DNA from: Konateibacter massiliensis
GTDB lineage: Bacteria; Bacillota; Clostridia; Lachnospirales; Lachnospiraceae
Length of the DNA: 64,000 bases
Reading direction: 5' to 3'
Assembly: GCF_900184995.1 (NCBI RefSeq)
Contig: NZ_LT860099.1
Span: 372,001-436,000, forward strand
Program-made: the position numbers and the translations under genes
Shown here: positions 26,830 to 35,429 of the stretch, in pieces
Position numbering within the stretch: position 1 is the first letter of the stretch
How the letters are laid out: every line of letters starts with the position of its first letter
Notes under the pieces: model-generated
Database searches by the model: none
What the model was told of the DNA's origin: nothing
The model's input: the letters and a program-made list of their open reading frames with translations, nothing else

Positions 26830-27594
26830 CTATTTTCCAAACAGCCGCAATTTCATATGAGCAATAAATTCACCATTGCTTGGACGCCCGTTTTTATTAT
26901 CCACATCATAGGGATAATATTCCCTGAGCCGAAGGAGGGTGGAAGTGCTCCATACCCGCTCAATTGCGGTACGAATTGACTTTTCAATGTTAGAGGGATC
27001 AGTATTATATTGTTTAGCCAGTGCGGGGTATATTGTCTTTGATATCTGATAGTGATTATCCTGATTTTCTGATAAAAGTAGAAGTGCAGCGGCAATATAC
27101 TCTGTCCCCATGTGTTGTGTGCCAAATCCTATGTTCTGGAGCTCCTTTAAAATATTCTGTTTTAGAAGCTCCTTTTCCTCCAGCCCTGCTACTCCCTTTG
27201 TTTTATGAAACTTATATACCTTATCAATCACGCTCAATACCTGATTAGGAGAGTAGCTTGAGTTGATTTTCTGAAAAATGAAGTCGATTTTAAGCTCTTT
27301 TCGCATATATTGAAGTATTGCATCAGAACAATTATTGGTTGTCACTACCGTAAAAGGCTGCTCAATTGACAGCATTCTCATTTTTTCAGCAAGATGAATT
27401 CCATTCCCTTCCTCTAATTCTAAGTCCAAAATAACAACATCGATATTGCCTTTTTCTATTAGCCTTAAGCCCTCTTTTTCACTACCTGTTTCCGCATACA
27501 ATTCAAAATTCTGATGAAAGTGTATGCATGTCTGGAACTCTTTTCTCCTATCAAGATTATCTTCAATTAACAAGATTTTAAATTTACTATTCAT
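26830..27594 (-). CDS. Spo0A-like response regulator
   Basis: A 254-residue protein with a receiver domain (acidic pocket IEDN near 10-13, phosphoacceptor Asp in VVILDLELEEGNG near 54) and a C-terminal domain matching Spo0A_C: LQNIGFGTQHMGTEYIAAAL, then SNIEKSIRTAIERVW, then PSNGEFIAHMKLRL. Spo0A itself is longer by about ten residues and is a core gene; this copy lies in an accessory stretch, with Thr-Thr-Asn in place of the usual receiver Thr/Lys context, so it is likely a paralogue. It is convergent with the GHKL kinase and may be its partner, which is inference. Confidence 0.85.
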   Translation of the reverse strand: MNSKFKILLIEDNLDRRKEFQTCIHFHQNFELYAETGSEKEGLRLIEKGNIDVVILDLELEEGNGIHLAEKMRMLSIEQPFTVVTTNNCSDAILQYMRKELKIDFIFQKINSSYSPNQVLSVIDKVYKFHKTKGVAGLEEKELLKQNILKELQNIGFGTQHMGTEYIAAALLLLSENQDNHYQISKTIYPALAKQYNTDPSNIEKSIRTAIERVWSTSTLLRLREYYPYDVDNKNGRPSNGEFIAHMKLRLFGK

Positions 27595-27764
27595 GTTTTT
27601 TGGTCCTTTAATACTGATTTTTAATAGTATTATAGCACCAATAGCATTTTTCGTACAACTAAATGTGACAATACGACAATAATCGACTCTAAAAGAGTTG
27701 GAAAATGAAAAGAAAGAGCGATTCCAGAGGTAAAAAACAACCTAAATTGAGAAAACATTTGACT

Positions 27765-27792
27765 TGAGAATTCATCCCCCTGTGCTATAGTG
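27765..27792 (+). promoter_or_regulatory. Promoter of the DUF4176 gene and its leader
   Basis: TTGAGA (27765-27770), 16-nt spacer, TATAGT (27787-27792). A 130-base purine-rich leader follows with a small GGTAAGGAG/CTTACTCC hairpin. The other part of the gap (27595-27760) is AT-rich and holds TGTGACAATACGACAA, discussed as possible 0A-like boxes. Confidence 0.55.
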
Positions 27793-27924
27793 GTCAAAGT
27801 TAGATAGAGAAAGAAGAAAGAGAGAACGAAACGATAAGAAATCGGTAAGGAGCTTACTCCGCTTTATATAGTTGTGTATGATTGGGACAAGTTTGTTAAC
27901 TAATAAGAAAGGAAGGATGTTATA

Positions 27925-28260
27925 ATGGAAAATAAAACAGAATTTTTACCGCTTGGCAGTATTGTAAGATTAAATGGGAGTGTGAAAAAGGTTGTTGTTA
28001 TTGCCAGAGCAATAGCGACCAAAATTGAAAACGAAGTAAAATATTTTGAATATGGAGGCTGCCTTTATCCGGAAGGATTGTTAGGTGATATGATTTTATA
28101 TTTTAACAATGAAGATATTCAAAGAGTAGAATATAAAGGATATGCGGATGAAGATGATACGGTTATGATTCAAAATTTAAATGAAAGCATTCAGAAGCTG
28201 GGATATAAAAAGGGAACTCCTTTGGAACTGAATAAACAAAAGGAGGCGACTGCTCAGTGA
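27925..28260 (+). CDS. DUF4176 protein, LXG-toxin accessory (Lap2-like)
   Basis: A 111-residue protein with the DUF4176 core: LPLGSIVRLNGSVKKVVVIAR, then YFEYGGCLYPEGLLGD and FNNEDIQRVEYKGY. Small proteins of this family are encoded just before LXG toxins and, in characterised streptococcal loci, help target the toxin to the type VII secretion system. AAGGAAGG precedes the ATG. The stop overlaps the GTG of the next, broken gene. The downstream toxin is decayed, so this protein may have lost its client. Confidence 0.85.
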   Translation: MENKTEFLPLGSIVRLNGSVKKVVVIARAIATKIENEVKYFEYGGCLYPEGLLGDMILYFNNEDIQRVEYKGYADEDDTVMIQNLNESIQKLGYKKGTPLELNKQKEATAQ

Positions 28261-28522
28261 TTGAATTAAATACAGTCAGCTTCCAAACAGCGACCAATCA
28301 GTTGATGATGGCAGCAAGTAAATTATCCGGTGTTAAGAAACAAAAACCGGAGGACACAGGGAATTCGGAACCGCTGAAGCAGTACATAGAATGTTTTCAT
28401 GAAATGTAGGAGCTGGTAAAAGAATATTGCAGCCTATTAAAAACAGACAGCGAGAGAATACGAAGTGCAGGAGAGGCTTTGAAATTAGTGGAACAAACAC
28501 TTCTTATTTCACCGGGATGCTA
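28257..28522 (+). pseudogene. DUF3130/TIGR04197-like type VII accessory gene with in-frame stop
   Basis: From GTG 28257 the frame reads MIELNTVSFQTATNQLMMAA and runs to TAG at about 28407. It then continues in the same frame with ELVKEYCSLLKTDSERIRSAGEALK and ends at a second TAG near 28520. The joined sequence, about 87 residues, has the helical plan and the D-x-x-x-I-x-x-x-G-E ending of the small WXG100-like proteins placed between DUF4176 and LXG genes. One nonsense change separates the two halves. Family assignment is by pattern and context. Confidence 0.65.
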
Positions 28523-28661
28523 GAGGGGAGCGGTATGCAGAGAGCAACTACGGAGAGCATCAAAAGCTATATCAACGAAATACACATAAGCCTTCTTGTC
28601 GGCATGGCGCAAATGCTTGGAGAGTATAAGAACCGCTTCTATGTCTATGAAATATGTTAAT
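28518..28661 (+). pseudogene. LXG toxin N-domain remnant
   Basis: The open stretch LEGSGMQRATTESIKSYINE / IHISLLVGMAQMLGEYKNRF resembles the middle of the LXG domain (SIKxYxxEVHIPLL...YKN). The first 40 or so residues and the whole remainder are missing, and it ends at TAA. It sits directly after the broken DUF3130-like gene, where an intact LXG toxin gene would be expected. Confidence 0.6.
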
Positions 28662-28769
28662 CAATTAACAAAGATATATGAAGAGGTAAGTATAAATATT
28701 TATATTCGTTCAGAGTTTGCAGAAATAGGTTTTGCTTTGCCGAGTAGCATATTAAAAAAATATCATTGA
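28641..28769 (+). pseudogene. Small ORF fragment, possibly from an immunity gene
   Basis: Forty-two codons reading MSMKYVNQLTKIYEEVSINI and then IYIRSEFAEIGFALPSSILKKYH before TGA. It overlaps the LXG remnant in another frame. The protein-like composition suggests the front of a small soluble protein cut short; I do not recognise the family. Confidence 0.35.
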
Positions 28770-29240
28770 TTGACTGTTCACTTAATTTTGAAATATTTTC
28801 ATTCGGTATGGCAATAAATGAAGAAGCTTAAGTGAATTAACACAATTATTAAAATGAAGATAATAATACAAACGTAACAATTTTGTGATATTTTACTTAA
28901 TGCTTCACAAATGCCCATGTTACAATAGCACTCACCGAGAGGGATTTTGAATACCCCTATGTTCCTCTTAGTACTTCACAAAACTAAATAAATAAAAAAC
29001 AGTAAATCGGATGCCACTTTAAGTTTCGTTGAAATAGCATCCGATTTTTGCTACTTTAAGTCTGCTAGTTGAAGCAGCAGGGAAAAGCATTGCTGCATTC
29101 CTATGTGGAATGTTACCGCTACAAATCCTTGTTGGGAAAGATGTCGAAGGAGGATTTGTAGAACTATGAACCGTTCTTTAAAAAAAGGAACAATGCAGGG
29201 GTTTACAGAGACAGAGCTGAATGCAGGGAGAAAGATAAAA
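28770..29240. other. Decayed spacer with a terminator
   Basis: No supported gene. A strong hairpin AAATCGGATGC / GCATCCGATTT with T tract (29004-29049) looks like an intact terminator, probably of the lost toxin or immunity unit. Confidence 0.55.
29004..29049 (+). terminator. Intrinsic terminator in the decayed LXG locus
   Basis: Eleven-bp perfect stem, 22-base loop, then TTTTT. Confidence 0.75.
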
Positions 29241-29307
29241 AAGTAGACAATAATGAAACCTTAAAAATACAGGAGATTAGTAAGGGGGGGGAAGCAACAG
29301 GTACTAT

Positions 29308-29511
29308 ATGGGATGATATTTATCCTACGTAACCAAAGATTGACAGAATCGAAATACCCAAATCGTTTAAAATAAAGGCAGAGGGTGAAAAATTTGGGGG
29401 CATCCGAATGGCAGGAGAGTATATTACTAGAGGCGGAATGTCACATGAAATGCTGATGAATAGTTAAACTTTTTTGACAAGCTTTCAGGATATGAAAGGA
29501 AGCAGTTTTTG
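29308..29511 (+). pseudogene. Remnant of a polymorphic-toxin C-terminal domain
   Basis: Shifting frames give IPKSFKIKAEGEKF, then W-G-HPN in the next frame, then GEYITRGGMSHEMLMNS, then LTSFQDMKGSSF. In this order they match a tail motif often seen at the ends of LXG/Rhs-type toxins (IPKSF..KF/W.HPNATKHM.EY...LL.SFQ). At least two frameshifts and stops (29331 region, 29465 region) break it. With the upstream LXG fragment it marks the two ends of a former toxin gene. The rest of 29512-29840 shows only a weak hairpin (29770-29796). Confidence 0.55.
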
Positions 29512-29840
29512 ATAAACTGCTTTTTTCTTTGAATTATAGAAGACTTACTGAAGACGACTTCTCCAATATAAGCATGGTAGATACAACTGTAATTACGTTA
29601 CTTCCTACACCGGACAATTGAAAGAGTAAGCAATGATAAGTTTTCTAATGGTAAGAAAATAGTCTCCAGATATCTTTGAGGATTTGGGCTAAGAGGTTTA
29701 CAGCACATAGAATTTCATGTAGAATATATAAGATATGGCAAAAAGAGGAATAAGGAAGCAAATAGTGGAAGAAGTGGTTTATGTTAAACTACTTCTTTGC
29801 TTACTAATATGGAATAGAATTTTAAAGAGGGGAAAATGAG

Positions 29841-31724
29841 ATGACAATAATTGAAGATGCAAAAAAACAACTTGATAATTTGCTAGGGAAGGATGATATA
29901 TGGAAAGAGGAACAACTTGATATGTATCTGAGATCCGCATTATTTTCGACGGCATGCAAGGAAGAAGAATTTTTAAGATACTTAACACATGCACTGTCTA
30001 AGGTAAGATTATCACCAAAGACAGCGAAGGCGTTTGTTGAAGTAATGGAAGAGATAGAGAGAAACGCTAATCTTTCAATGGGTGGTTCAAAAGCAAGGCT
30101 GATAGGGGATATAAAAAAACAGTGTAAAAATCCTTATTACAGAAATATAGCAATTGGAAAATCAATACAGGAAAAAGCTAAAATGCCTACGCAGCCTGAA
30201 CATTATAAGCAACCTGAAAAACCAAAACAATACGAAAAGCCAAAGAAGAAAAATTCGATACCGGTTTTATTGATAGTTCTGTCAAGTGTTTTTGTTTTGG
30301 TTGTGATAGCGTTTATAGTGGGGGGGGTGAGATATGTTTATAATGATGCTTACAGTGTAAGCAGTGGACAGGTTTCGCTAAAAATCACAGAAGATGAAGC
30401 AAGGCAGATAGCGGTTGCCTATATGAATGAAAAGTATCCGAATTCCTATTATAATGTAAAAGACACCTATGCCAGCGAATATGGCGAATATGAATACAGT
30501 GAATATGAGGAAGTTGAAAACAGAATACTCGGATATAATGTTTATATGGGTGATAGCAATGATACAAAGGTTACGGTGGTAAGCGGAACAAGAGAGGCAG
30601 AGGATGCCATCTGTTTTGATGATTTGCAGGCAAATGAAATCGGGCTGGCATTGCAGGAAGAAATACTGGCAAGGCTGAACAAGGAAGAAGGGATGAGCTA
30701 TCTCTCTACCGATAACAATAGTTTTATTTCGATTTTTCTTTCAAAAGTGGTTTATCATACGAATTATGAAGGTGATTTAAAGGATTTCTTTGATAAGGAG
30801 GCAGAATTCAGAAATAATATACGGATAAAAACAAACGATGGGACAGAGGAAGTAATAAAAAATCTGAACCGAAAAAATATAAACGGCAGTTGTGTTTTTT
30901 ATTTTCCTGATGCAGAGGTAACTACGGTAACGCAACGTTTGAATAATCAGGTAAGCAGCACAACAGACGCGGTTGCTTCCGCATTGGAGAGTGTGGCAAG
31001 TGACTATCAAATTCAAATTGTGGGAACAAACCTGACTTACGATTTTTATCAAGCTCTCGCAATAAGAGCAGACGATCAAACGCAGTCTTATAATAAAACG
31101 GACTCTTACACTAAAATATCGAGCTGGTTAAGCGAGGGAGAAAGTTCATATATTAGCCCTTACTCAGCAAACCCGCCAATTATATCTCCGATGGTGGTAG
31201 ACTGGTTCATAAGCGAAACTTATATTTTGGATAGAGATGCTTATTATGGCGGAATATATCATACGAATGCGGCTTCTATTTCGGATGGGATTTATGTGAT
31301 GAAAAAAAATATTCAGATTGAAGAAAATGAAAAGCAGTTAAGTGCCGAAAATGTTGGAAAATTGCAAATGAAAGAAATGTCAGATGGAATGGAAAATTAT
31401 TTGGAAGAAATAAACATTTCCACAGAAAATACGGTAAGTTTTCAAATAAATTCATATGAAGAAGATTATGATGGGAGTAATTATATTTTAGCAATTGACA
31501 AAGAAAAGTTTGGTATTGGAGACAGCGGCTGCTATGTTGCCATTGAAACACCAGAAACAAGCTATTCAGATGCCGAGTATGAGCTTTTTAGTACGGAAGC
31601 ATATGATGAGAACCGTCAGACAGGATTTAGCGCTGCCGGGGAAGGAGAAGGATATATATTTATCGAATATAGAACTACATATAAAGACGAGCCTTCGCCT
31701 ATTATTACATTAATTCGAGAATAA
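29841..31724 (+). CDS. Hypothetical single-pass membrane protein with large outer domain
   Basis: A 627-residue protein, not recognised. Residues 1-115 are helical and probably cytoplasmic, followed by a Pro/Lys/Gln linker (QPEKPKQYEKPKKK, about 120-137), one membrane segment (about 140-163) and an outer domain of about 460 residues rich in Tyr, Ser, Asp and Glu. A short block near 180-215 (KITEDEARQIAVAYMNEKYP) resembles PepSY-like or DUF-type secreted segments, but this is weak. GAGGGG precedes the ATG. It starts after the decayed toxin region and ends before the anti-sigma-like gene. Codon use is like that of the AT-rich accessory genes. Confidence 0.65.
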   Translation: MTIIEDAKKQLDNLLGKDDIWKEEQLDMYLRSALFSTACKEEEFLRYLTHALSKVRLSPKTAKAFVEVMEEIERNANLSMGGSKARLIGDIKKQCKNPYYRNIAIGKSIQEKAKMPTQPEHYKQPEKPKQYEKPKKKNSIPVLLIVLSSVFVLVVIAFIVGGVRYVYNDAYSVSSGQVSLKITEDEARQIAVAYMNEKYPNSYYNVKDTYASEYGEYEYSEYEEVENRILGYNVYMGDSNDTKVTVVSGTREAEDAICFDDLQANEIGLALQEEILARLNKEEGMSYLSTDNNSFISIFLSKVVYHTNYEGDLKDFFDKEAEFRNNIRIKTNDGTEEVIKNLNRKNINGSCVFYFPDAEVTTVTQRLNNQVSSTTDAVASALESVASDYQIQIVGTNLTYDFYQALAIRADDQTQSYNKTDSYTKISSWLSEGESSYISPYSANPPIISPMVVDWFISETYILDRDAYYGGIYHTNAASISDGIYVMKKNIQIEENEKQLSAENVGKLQMKEMSDGMENYLEEINISTENTVSFQINSYEEDYDGSNYILAIDKEKFGIGDSGCYVAIETPETSYSDAEYELFSTEAYDENRQTGFSAAGEGEGYIFIEYRTTYKDEPSPIITLIRE

Positions 31725-31812
31725 CTTTTACAAAATTATTTAAAAAATATACATTTTAGTGTATAGTAGTTATGATATCTATATTTAAGTAATAAAAGTA
31801 GTGAGGCTCAAT

Positions 31813-32154
31813 ATGGAGTGTAAGGAAGCACAAGGATTAATAACAAAATACATATCAGGAAATATTAACGATAAAGAACTGGAACAGGTTTTAGAGCATG
31901 TTGGAGGCTGCAAGGAATGCTATGAGGAGCTGGAAATTAATTATACTATTTTTACGGCTCTTATGCAGCTCGAAGATACGCCGCAGGATTTTGACGAGTA
32001 TGACATGAATTCCATGTTTTTAAAGGAATTAAATACGTCTAAGAAGTACATTCTAAGGAAGAGAACCTACAGACATATCAGAAATATCATTTACATGGTA
32101 TTAGGGGCTGCCGCAATTCTTGCGGCAATCATACAACTATGGCTTTGGCTTTAA
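31813..32154 (+). CDS. Anti-sigma-factor-like zinc-finger membrane protein
   Basis: A 113-residue protein with an N-terminal zf-HC2-type motif (CKEAQGLITKYISG, then HVGGCKECYEEL: H-x3-C-x2-C) and a C-terminal membrane segment (about 92-112). The plan is that of anti-sigma factors, which hold an ECF sigma factor at the membrane. No sigma gene is adjacent, so the partner is unknown, or the protein has another role. ATG 31813 is preferred to GTG 31801, as GTGAGG sits six bases before it. Polymerase I follows 15 bases later, so they may be co-transcribed. Confidence 0.7.
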   Translation: MECKEAQGLITKYISGNINDKELEQVLEHVGGCKECYEELEINYTIFTALMQLEDTPQDFDEYDMNSMFLKELNTSKKYILRKRTYRHIRNIIYMVLGAAAILAAIIQLWLWL

Positions 32155-32169
32155 AAATAGGAGGCAGAA

Positions 32170-34803
32170 ATGAAGGAAAAAATTGTTTTGATAGACGGGC
32201 ATAGTATATTAAACCGTGCGTTTTACGGAGTGCCGGATTTAAGTAACAGCAGGGGCTTCCACACCAATGCCATATATGGATTCTTAAATATCATGTTTAA
32301 AATATTGTCGGAGGAGAATCCGCAGTATCTGGCGGTTGCTTTTGACGTGAAGGCGCCGACCTTCCGCCATGAGATGTATGCGGAGTATAAGGGAACGAGA
32401 AAGCCGATGCCGGAGGAGCTTAGAGAGCAGGTTCCGGCAATTAAATCTCTGCTGCAGGCGATGGGAATCAAGACGATTGAGCAGGCAGGCTATGAGGCGG
32501 ATGATTTGCTTGGTACGATATCAAAGCGCGCGTCAAAAGACGGTCTGGAGGTATCTGTGATATCCGGAGACCGAGATCTTTTGCAGTTGGCAGAAAATGA
32601 TATTAAAATTCGTATTCCGAAGACAAAAAGAGGAACGACTGAGATAGAGGATTACAATATGAAGGAAGTGCTGGAGACTTATCAGGTAACACCGGCACAG
32701 ATTATAGAGCTTAAGGCACTGATGGGCGATGCGTCGGATAATATTCCGGGAGTACCGGGAATCGGAGAAAAGACGGCGACTAAAATCATAGTAGAGTATG
32801 GAAATATTGAAAATGCCTATGCTCACGTGGAGGATATCAAGCCGAATAAAGCAAAGGAAGCGCTGAAGGAGCATTTTGACAAGGCGCAGCTTAGCAAGGT
32901 GCTTGCGACAATCAATACAGAGTGTGAGATTGCATTTTCACTCGAAGAGGCAAGACTTGGAAATGTATATACAGACGCGGCATACCAGTTGTTCAAGGAA
33001 TTTGAATTTAAGAATCTTTTGAGCCGTTTTGAGGCACCGGCAAACGATAACCGCCTTGAAGAGACGTTTCATCTTATCAATGCCCTTGACGAGGCAGAAA
33101 CGATTCTAAATAAACTAAAAGAGTGCGAGAAAATAGGTCTGAAACTGATTACAGATAAAGGCCTGATTGGTGTGTCCTTTACCTTGAATGAAAAAGAAAG
33201 CTATTTTATTGCGGCGGAGGGCTTTATCACGGAGGACTATCTGCTTGGAAAAATAAAAGAGGTTGCAGCGAAGGCAAATCAAATAGCCACAATCGGCTTA
33301 AAAGAGCAGCTTTCCTATCTTTCGGTTACAGATATCAATCAATATTTTGACGTAGAAATCGGAGCTTATTTATTGAATCCGATGACTTCTGTGTATCCGT
33401 TCAGTGATATTGGCAAGGAATATCTGGGGCTTATGCTGCCGGAAAAAGAAGAACTGATTGGAAAGCTTTCCTTTGCGTCAGCATATGAGCAGAAGCCTGA
33501 GGAGCTTTACAAGATGGCATGCTATATGAGCTATGTTTCCTTTTGTTCCTCTGCGGTGATGGAGGAAAAGCTAAAGGAAGCGGGCGAGTGGAATTTATTC
33601 AAGGAAATCGAAATGCCGTTGATTGTGACACTCTATGATATGGAGAGAGCAGGAATTGCGGTTGAGAAAGAGACGTTAAAGGTTTATGGGGATCAACTGA
33701 GTGTAAAAATTATAGAGCTTGAAAAGAAGATTTATGAGCTGTCAGGAGTAGAGTTTAACATCAACTCACCAAAGCAGCTTGGAGAAATCCTATTTGATAA
33801 ATTAGGACTTCCGTACGGAAAAAAGACAAAAACAGGCTATTCTACGGCGGCGGATGTACTGGAGCGGCTTGCACCGGAGTATGAGATTGTGTCTTATATT
33901 TTGGAATACAGGCAGCTTACCAAGCTGAAATCAACTTATGCGGACGGGCTGGCAAATTACATCGGAGATGACGGAAGAATTCACGGAACTTTTAATCAGA
34001 CGATTACGGCGACGGGAAGAATCAGCAGTACTGAGCCGAATTTACAGAACATTCCGATTCGTATGGAGCTTGGCAGACTGATACGAAAGGTGTTTGTTCC
34101 GAAAGAGGGTTACGTTTTCGTAGATGCCGATTATTCTCAGATTGAGCTAAGGGTTTTGGCACATTTTTCTGGAGATGAGAAACTGATACAGGCATATAAG
34201 GAGGAGCAGGATATTCATAAGATAACAGCCTCCGAGGTATTCCACACGCCGCTTGATGAGGTGACAAGCCTCCAAAGAAGAAACGCAAAGGCGGTTAATT
34301 TCGGTATTGTCTATGGAATTAGTTCCTTCGGGCTTAGCCAGGACTTGAGTATTTCCAGAAAAGAGGCATCCGAGTATATCGAAAAGTATTTTGAGACTTA
34401 TCCGGGTGTTAAGAAATTTTTGGATGAGGCAGTTTCGAAGGCGAAGGAGACGGGCGTTTCTACTACGATGTTCGGACGTATCAGACCGATACCGGAGTTG
34501 AAATCAAGCAATTTTATGCAGCGTTCCTTTGGGGAGCGTGTGGCAATGAATGCACCAATACAGGGAACTGCCGCAGATATTATAAAAATTGCGATGATAC
34601 GTGTCAACGACCGCTTGAAAAAGGAGTCCTTCCGGTCACAGCTTATTTTGCAGGTGCATGATGAGCTTTTGATTGAAGCACATAAGGACGAAGTGGAAAA
34701 GATAAAGGAAATTCTGAACGAGGAAATGCACGGAGCGGCAAACCTCCTTGTTCCTCTGGAAATTGATATGAATACAGGAAATAGCTGGTATGAGACGAAA
34801 TAA
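32170..34803 (+). CDS. polA: DNA polymerase I
   Basis: PolA fills gaps in repair and removes RNA primers. The 877-residue protein has a 5'-3' exonuclease (1-290; LIDGHSILNRAFYG, AFDVKAPTFRHE, YEADDLLGT, LMGDASDNIPGVPGIGEKTA), a middle 3'-5' exonuclease-like domain lacking the usual DxE metal residues, and the polymerase domain with motif A DADYSQIELRVLAH, motif B RRNAKAVNFGIVYG and motif C QVHDELLIE. A silent proofreading domain is usual in Firmicute PolA. GGAGG precedes the ATG. It is followed closely by coaE. Confidence 0.97.
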   Translation: MKEKIVLIDGHSILNRAFYGVPDLSNSRGFHTNAIYGFLNIMFKILSEENPQYLAVAFDVKAPTFRHEMYAEYKGTRKPMPEELREQVPAIKSLLQAMGIKTIEQAGYEADDLLGTISKRASKDGLEVSVISGDRDLLQLAENDIKIRIPKTKRGTTEIEDYNMKEVLETYQVTPAQIIELKALMGDASDNIPGVPGIGEKTATKIIVEYGNIENAYAHVEDIKPNKAKEALKEHFDKAQLSKVLATINTECEIAFSLEEARLGNVYTDAAYQLFKEFEFKNLLSRFEAPANDNRLEETFHLINALDEAETILNKLKECEKIGLKLITDKGLIGVSFTLNEKESYFIAAEGFITEDYLLGKIKEVAAKANQIATIGLKEQLSYLSVTDINQYFDVEIGAYLLNPMTSVYPFSDIGKEYLGLMLPEKEELIGKLSFASAYEQKPEELYKMACYMSYVSFCSSAVMEEKLKEAGEWNLFKEIEMPLIVTLYDMERAGIAVEKETLKVYGDQLSVKIIELEKKIYELSGVEFNINSPKQLGEILFDKLGLPYGKKTKTGYSTAADVLERLAPEYEIVSYILEYRQLTKLKSTYADGLANYIGDDGRIHGTFNQTITATGRISSTEPNLQNIPIRMELGRLIRKVFVPKEGYVFVDADYSQIELRVLAHFSGDEKLIQAYKEEQDIHKITASEVFHTPLDEVTSLQRRNAKAVNFGIVYGISSFGLSQDLSISRKEASEYIEKYFETYPGVKKFLDEAVSKAKETGVSTTMFGRIRPIPELKSSNFMQRSFGERVAMNAPIQGTAADIIKIAMIRVNDRLKKESFRSQLILQVHDELLIEAHKDEVEKIKEILNEEMHGAANLLVPLEIDMNTGNSWYETK

Positions 34804-34831
34804 GGCATAGGCAGTCTTATCGGGGGACGAT

Positions 34832-35428
34832 ATGAAGATAATTGGCATAACCGGCGGAATCGGAGCCGGAAAAACGAGTGTTTTAAACTATATTCAAAAA
34901 AAATATAAGGCAAGAATCGTCATGGCAGATTTGGTTGCTCATATGCTTGAGGAACCGGGACAAAAGTGCTATTATAGTATCGTTGAGACGTTTGGAAGCG
35001 GCATTTTGAACTCTGACATGACGATAAATCGGCAAAAGCTTGCCCAAATTGTCTTTGATGATGAAGCAAAGCGCCTTAAATTAAACGCCATTGTGCATCC
35101 CGCTGTCAAAGAATATATCGTGAATGAGATAGGCGAGGAGCGAAAAAATAATAAAATTGATTATTTTATTATAGAAGCAGCATTGCTATTAGACGATAAA
35201 TATGATTTAATATGTGATAAAGTGTGGTACATTTATACAGAGGAAAACCTGAGAAGAGAACGGCTGAAGGCTTCCAGAGGGTACAGCGACGAAAAAATTA
35301 CTGATATTGTTAAGACCCAGCTTACAGAGTCGGCATTTCGGGAGAAATGTGATATGGTGATAGATAATAATTTATCAGAAGAGGATACATATGCGCAGAT
35401 TGATGCGGCATTAAGGGAGGAGCATTAA
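34832..35428 (+). CDS. coaE: Dephospho-CoA kinase
   Basis: CoaE phosphorylates dephospho-CoA in the last step of coenzyme A synthesis. The 198-residue protein begins with the P-loop GITGGIGAGKTSV and has the family DLVAHMLEEPG and LKLNAIVHPAV blocks and the RLKASRGYSDE lid region. Length is normal. It lies 28 bases after polA and one base before the FtsA-like gene. Confidence 0.95.
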   Translation: MKIIGITGGIGAGKTSVLNYIQKKYKARIVMADLVAHMLEEPGQKCYYSIVETFGSGILNSDMTINRQKLAQIVFDDEAKRLKLNAIVHPAVKEYIVNEIGEERKNNKIDYFIIEAALLLDDKYDLICDKVWYIYTEENLRRERLKASRGYSDEKITDIVKTQLTESAFREKCDMVIDNNLSEEDTYAQIDAALREEH

Positions 35429-35429
35429 G

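Noticed and set aside
28427-28660. 77-codon ORF reading MQPIKNRQRENTKCRRG at its start
   Set aside because: The first half is a shifted frame of the DUF3130-like pseudogene; only the second half (LEGSG...) is the LXG remnant. It is not a real gene as a whole.
29841-32154. 29841 protein and the zinc-finger protein as a sigma/anti-sigma pair
   Set aside because: The 29841 protein has no sigma-2 or sigma-4 region; it is a single-pass protein with a large outer domain.
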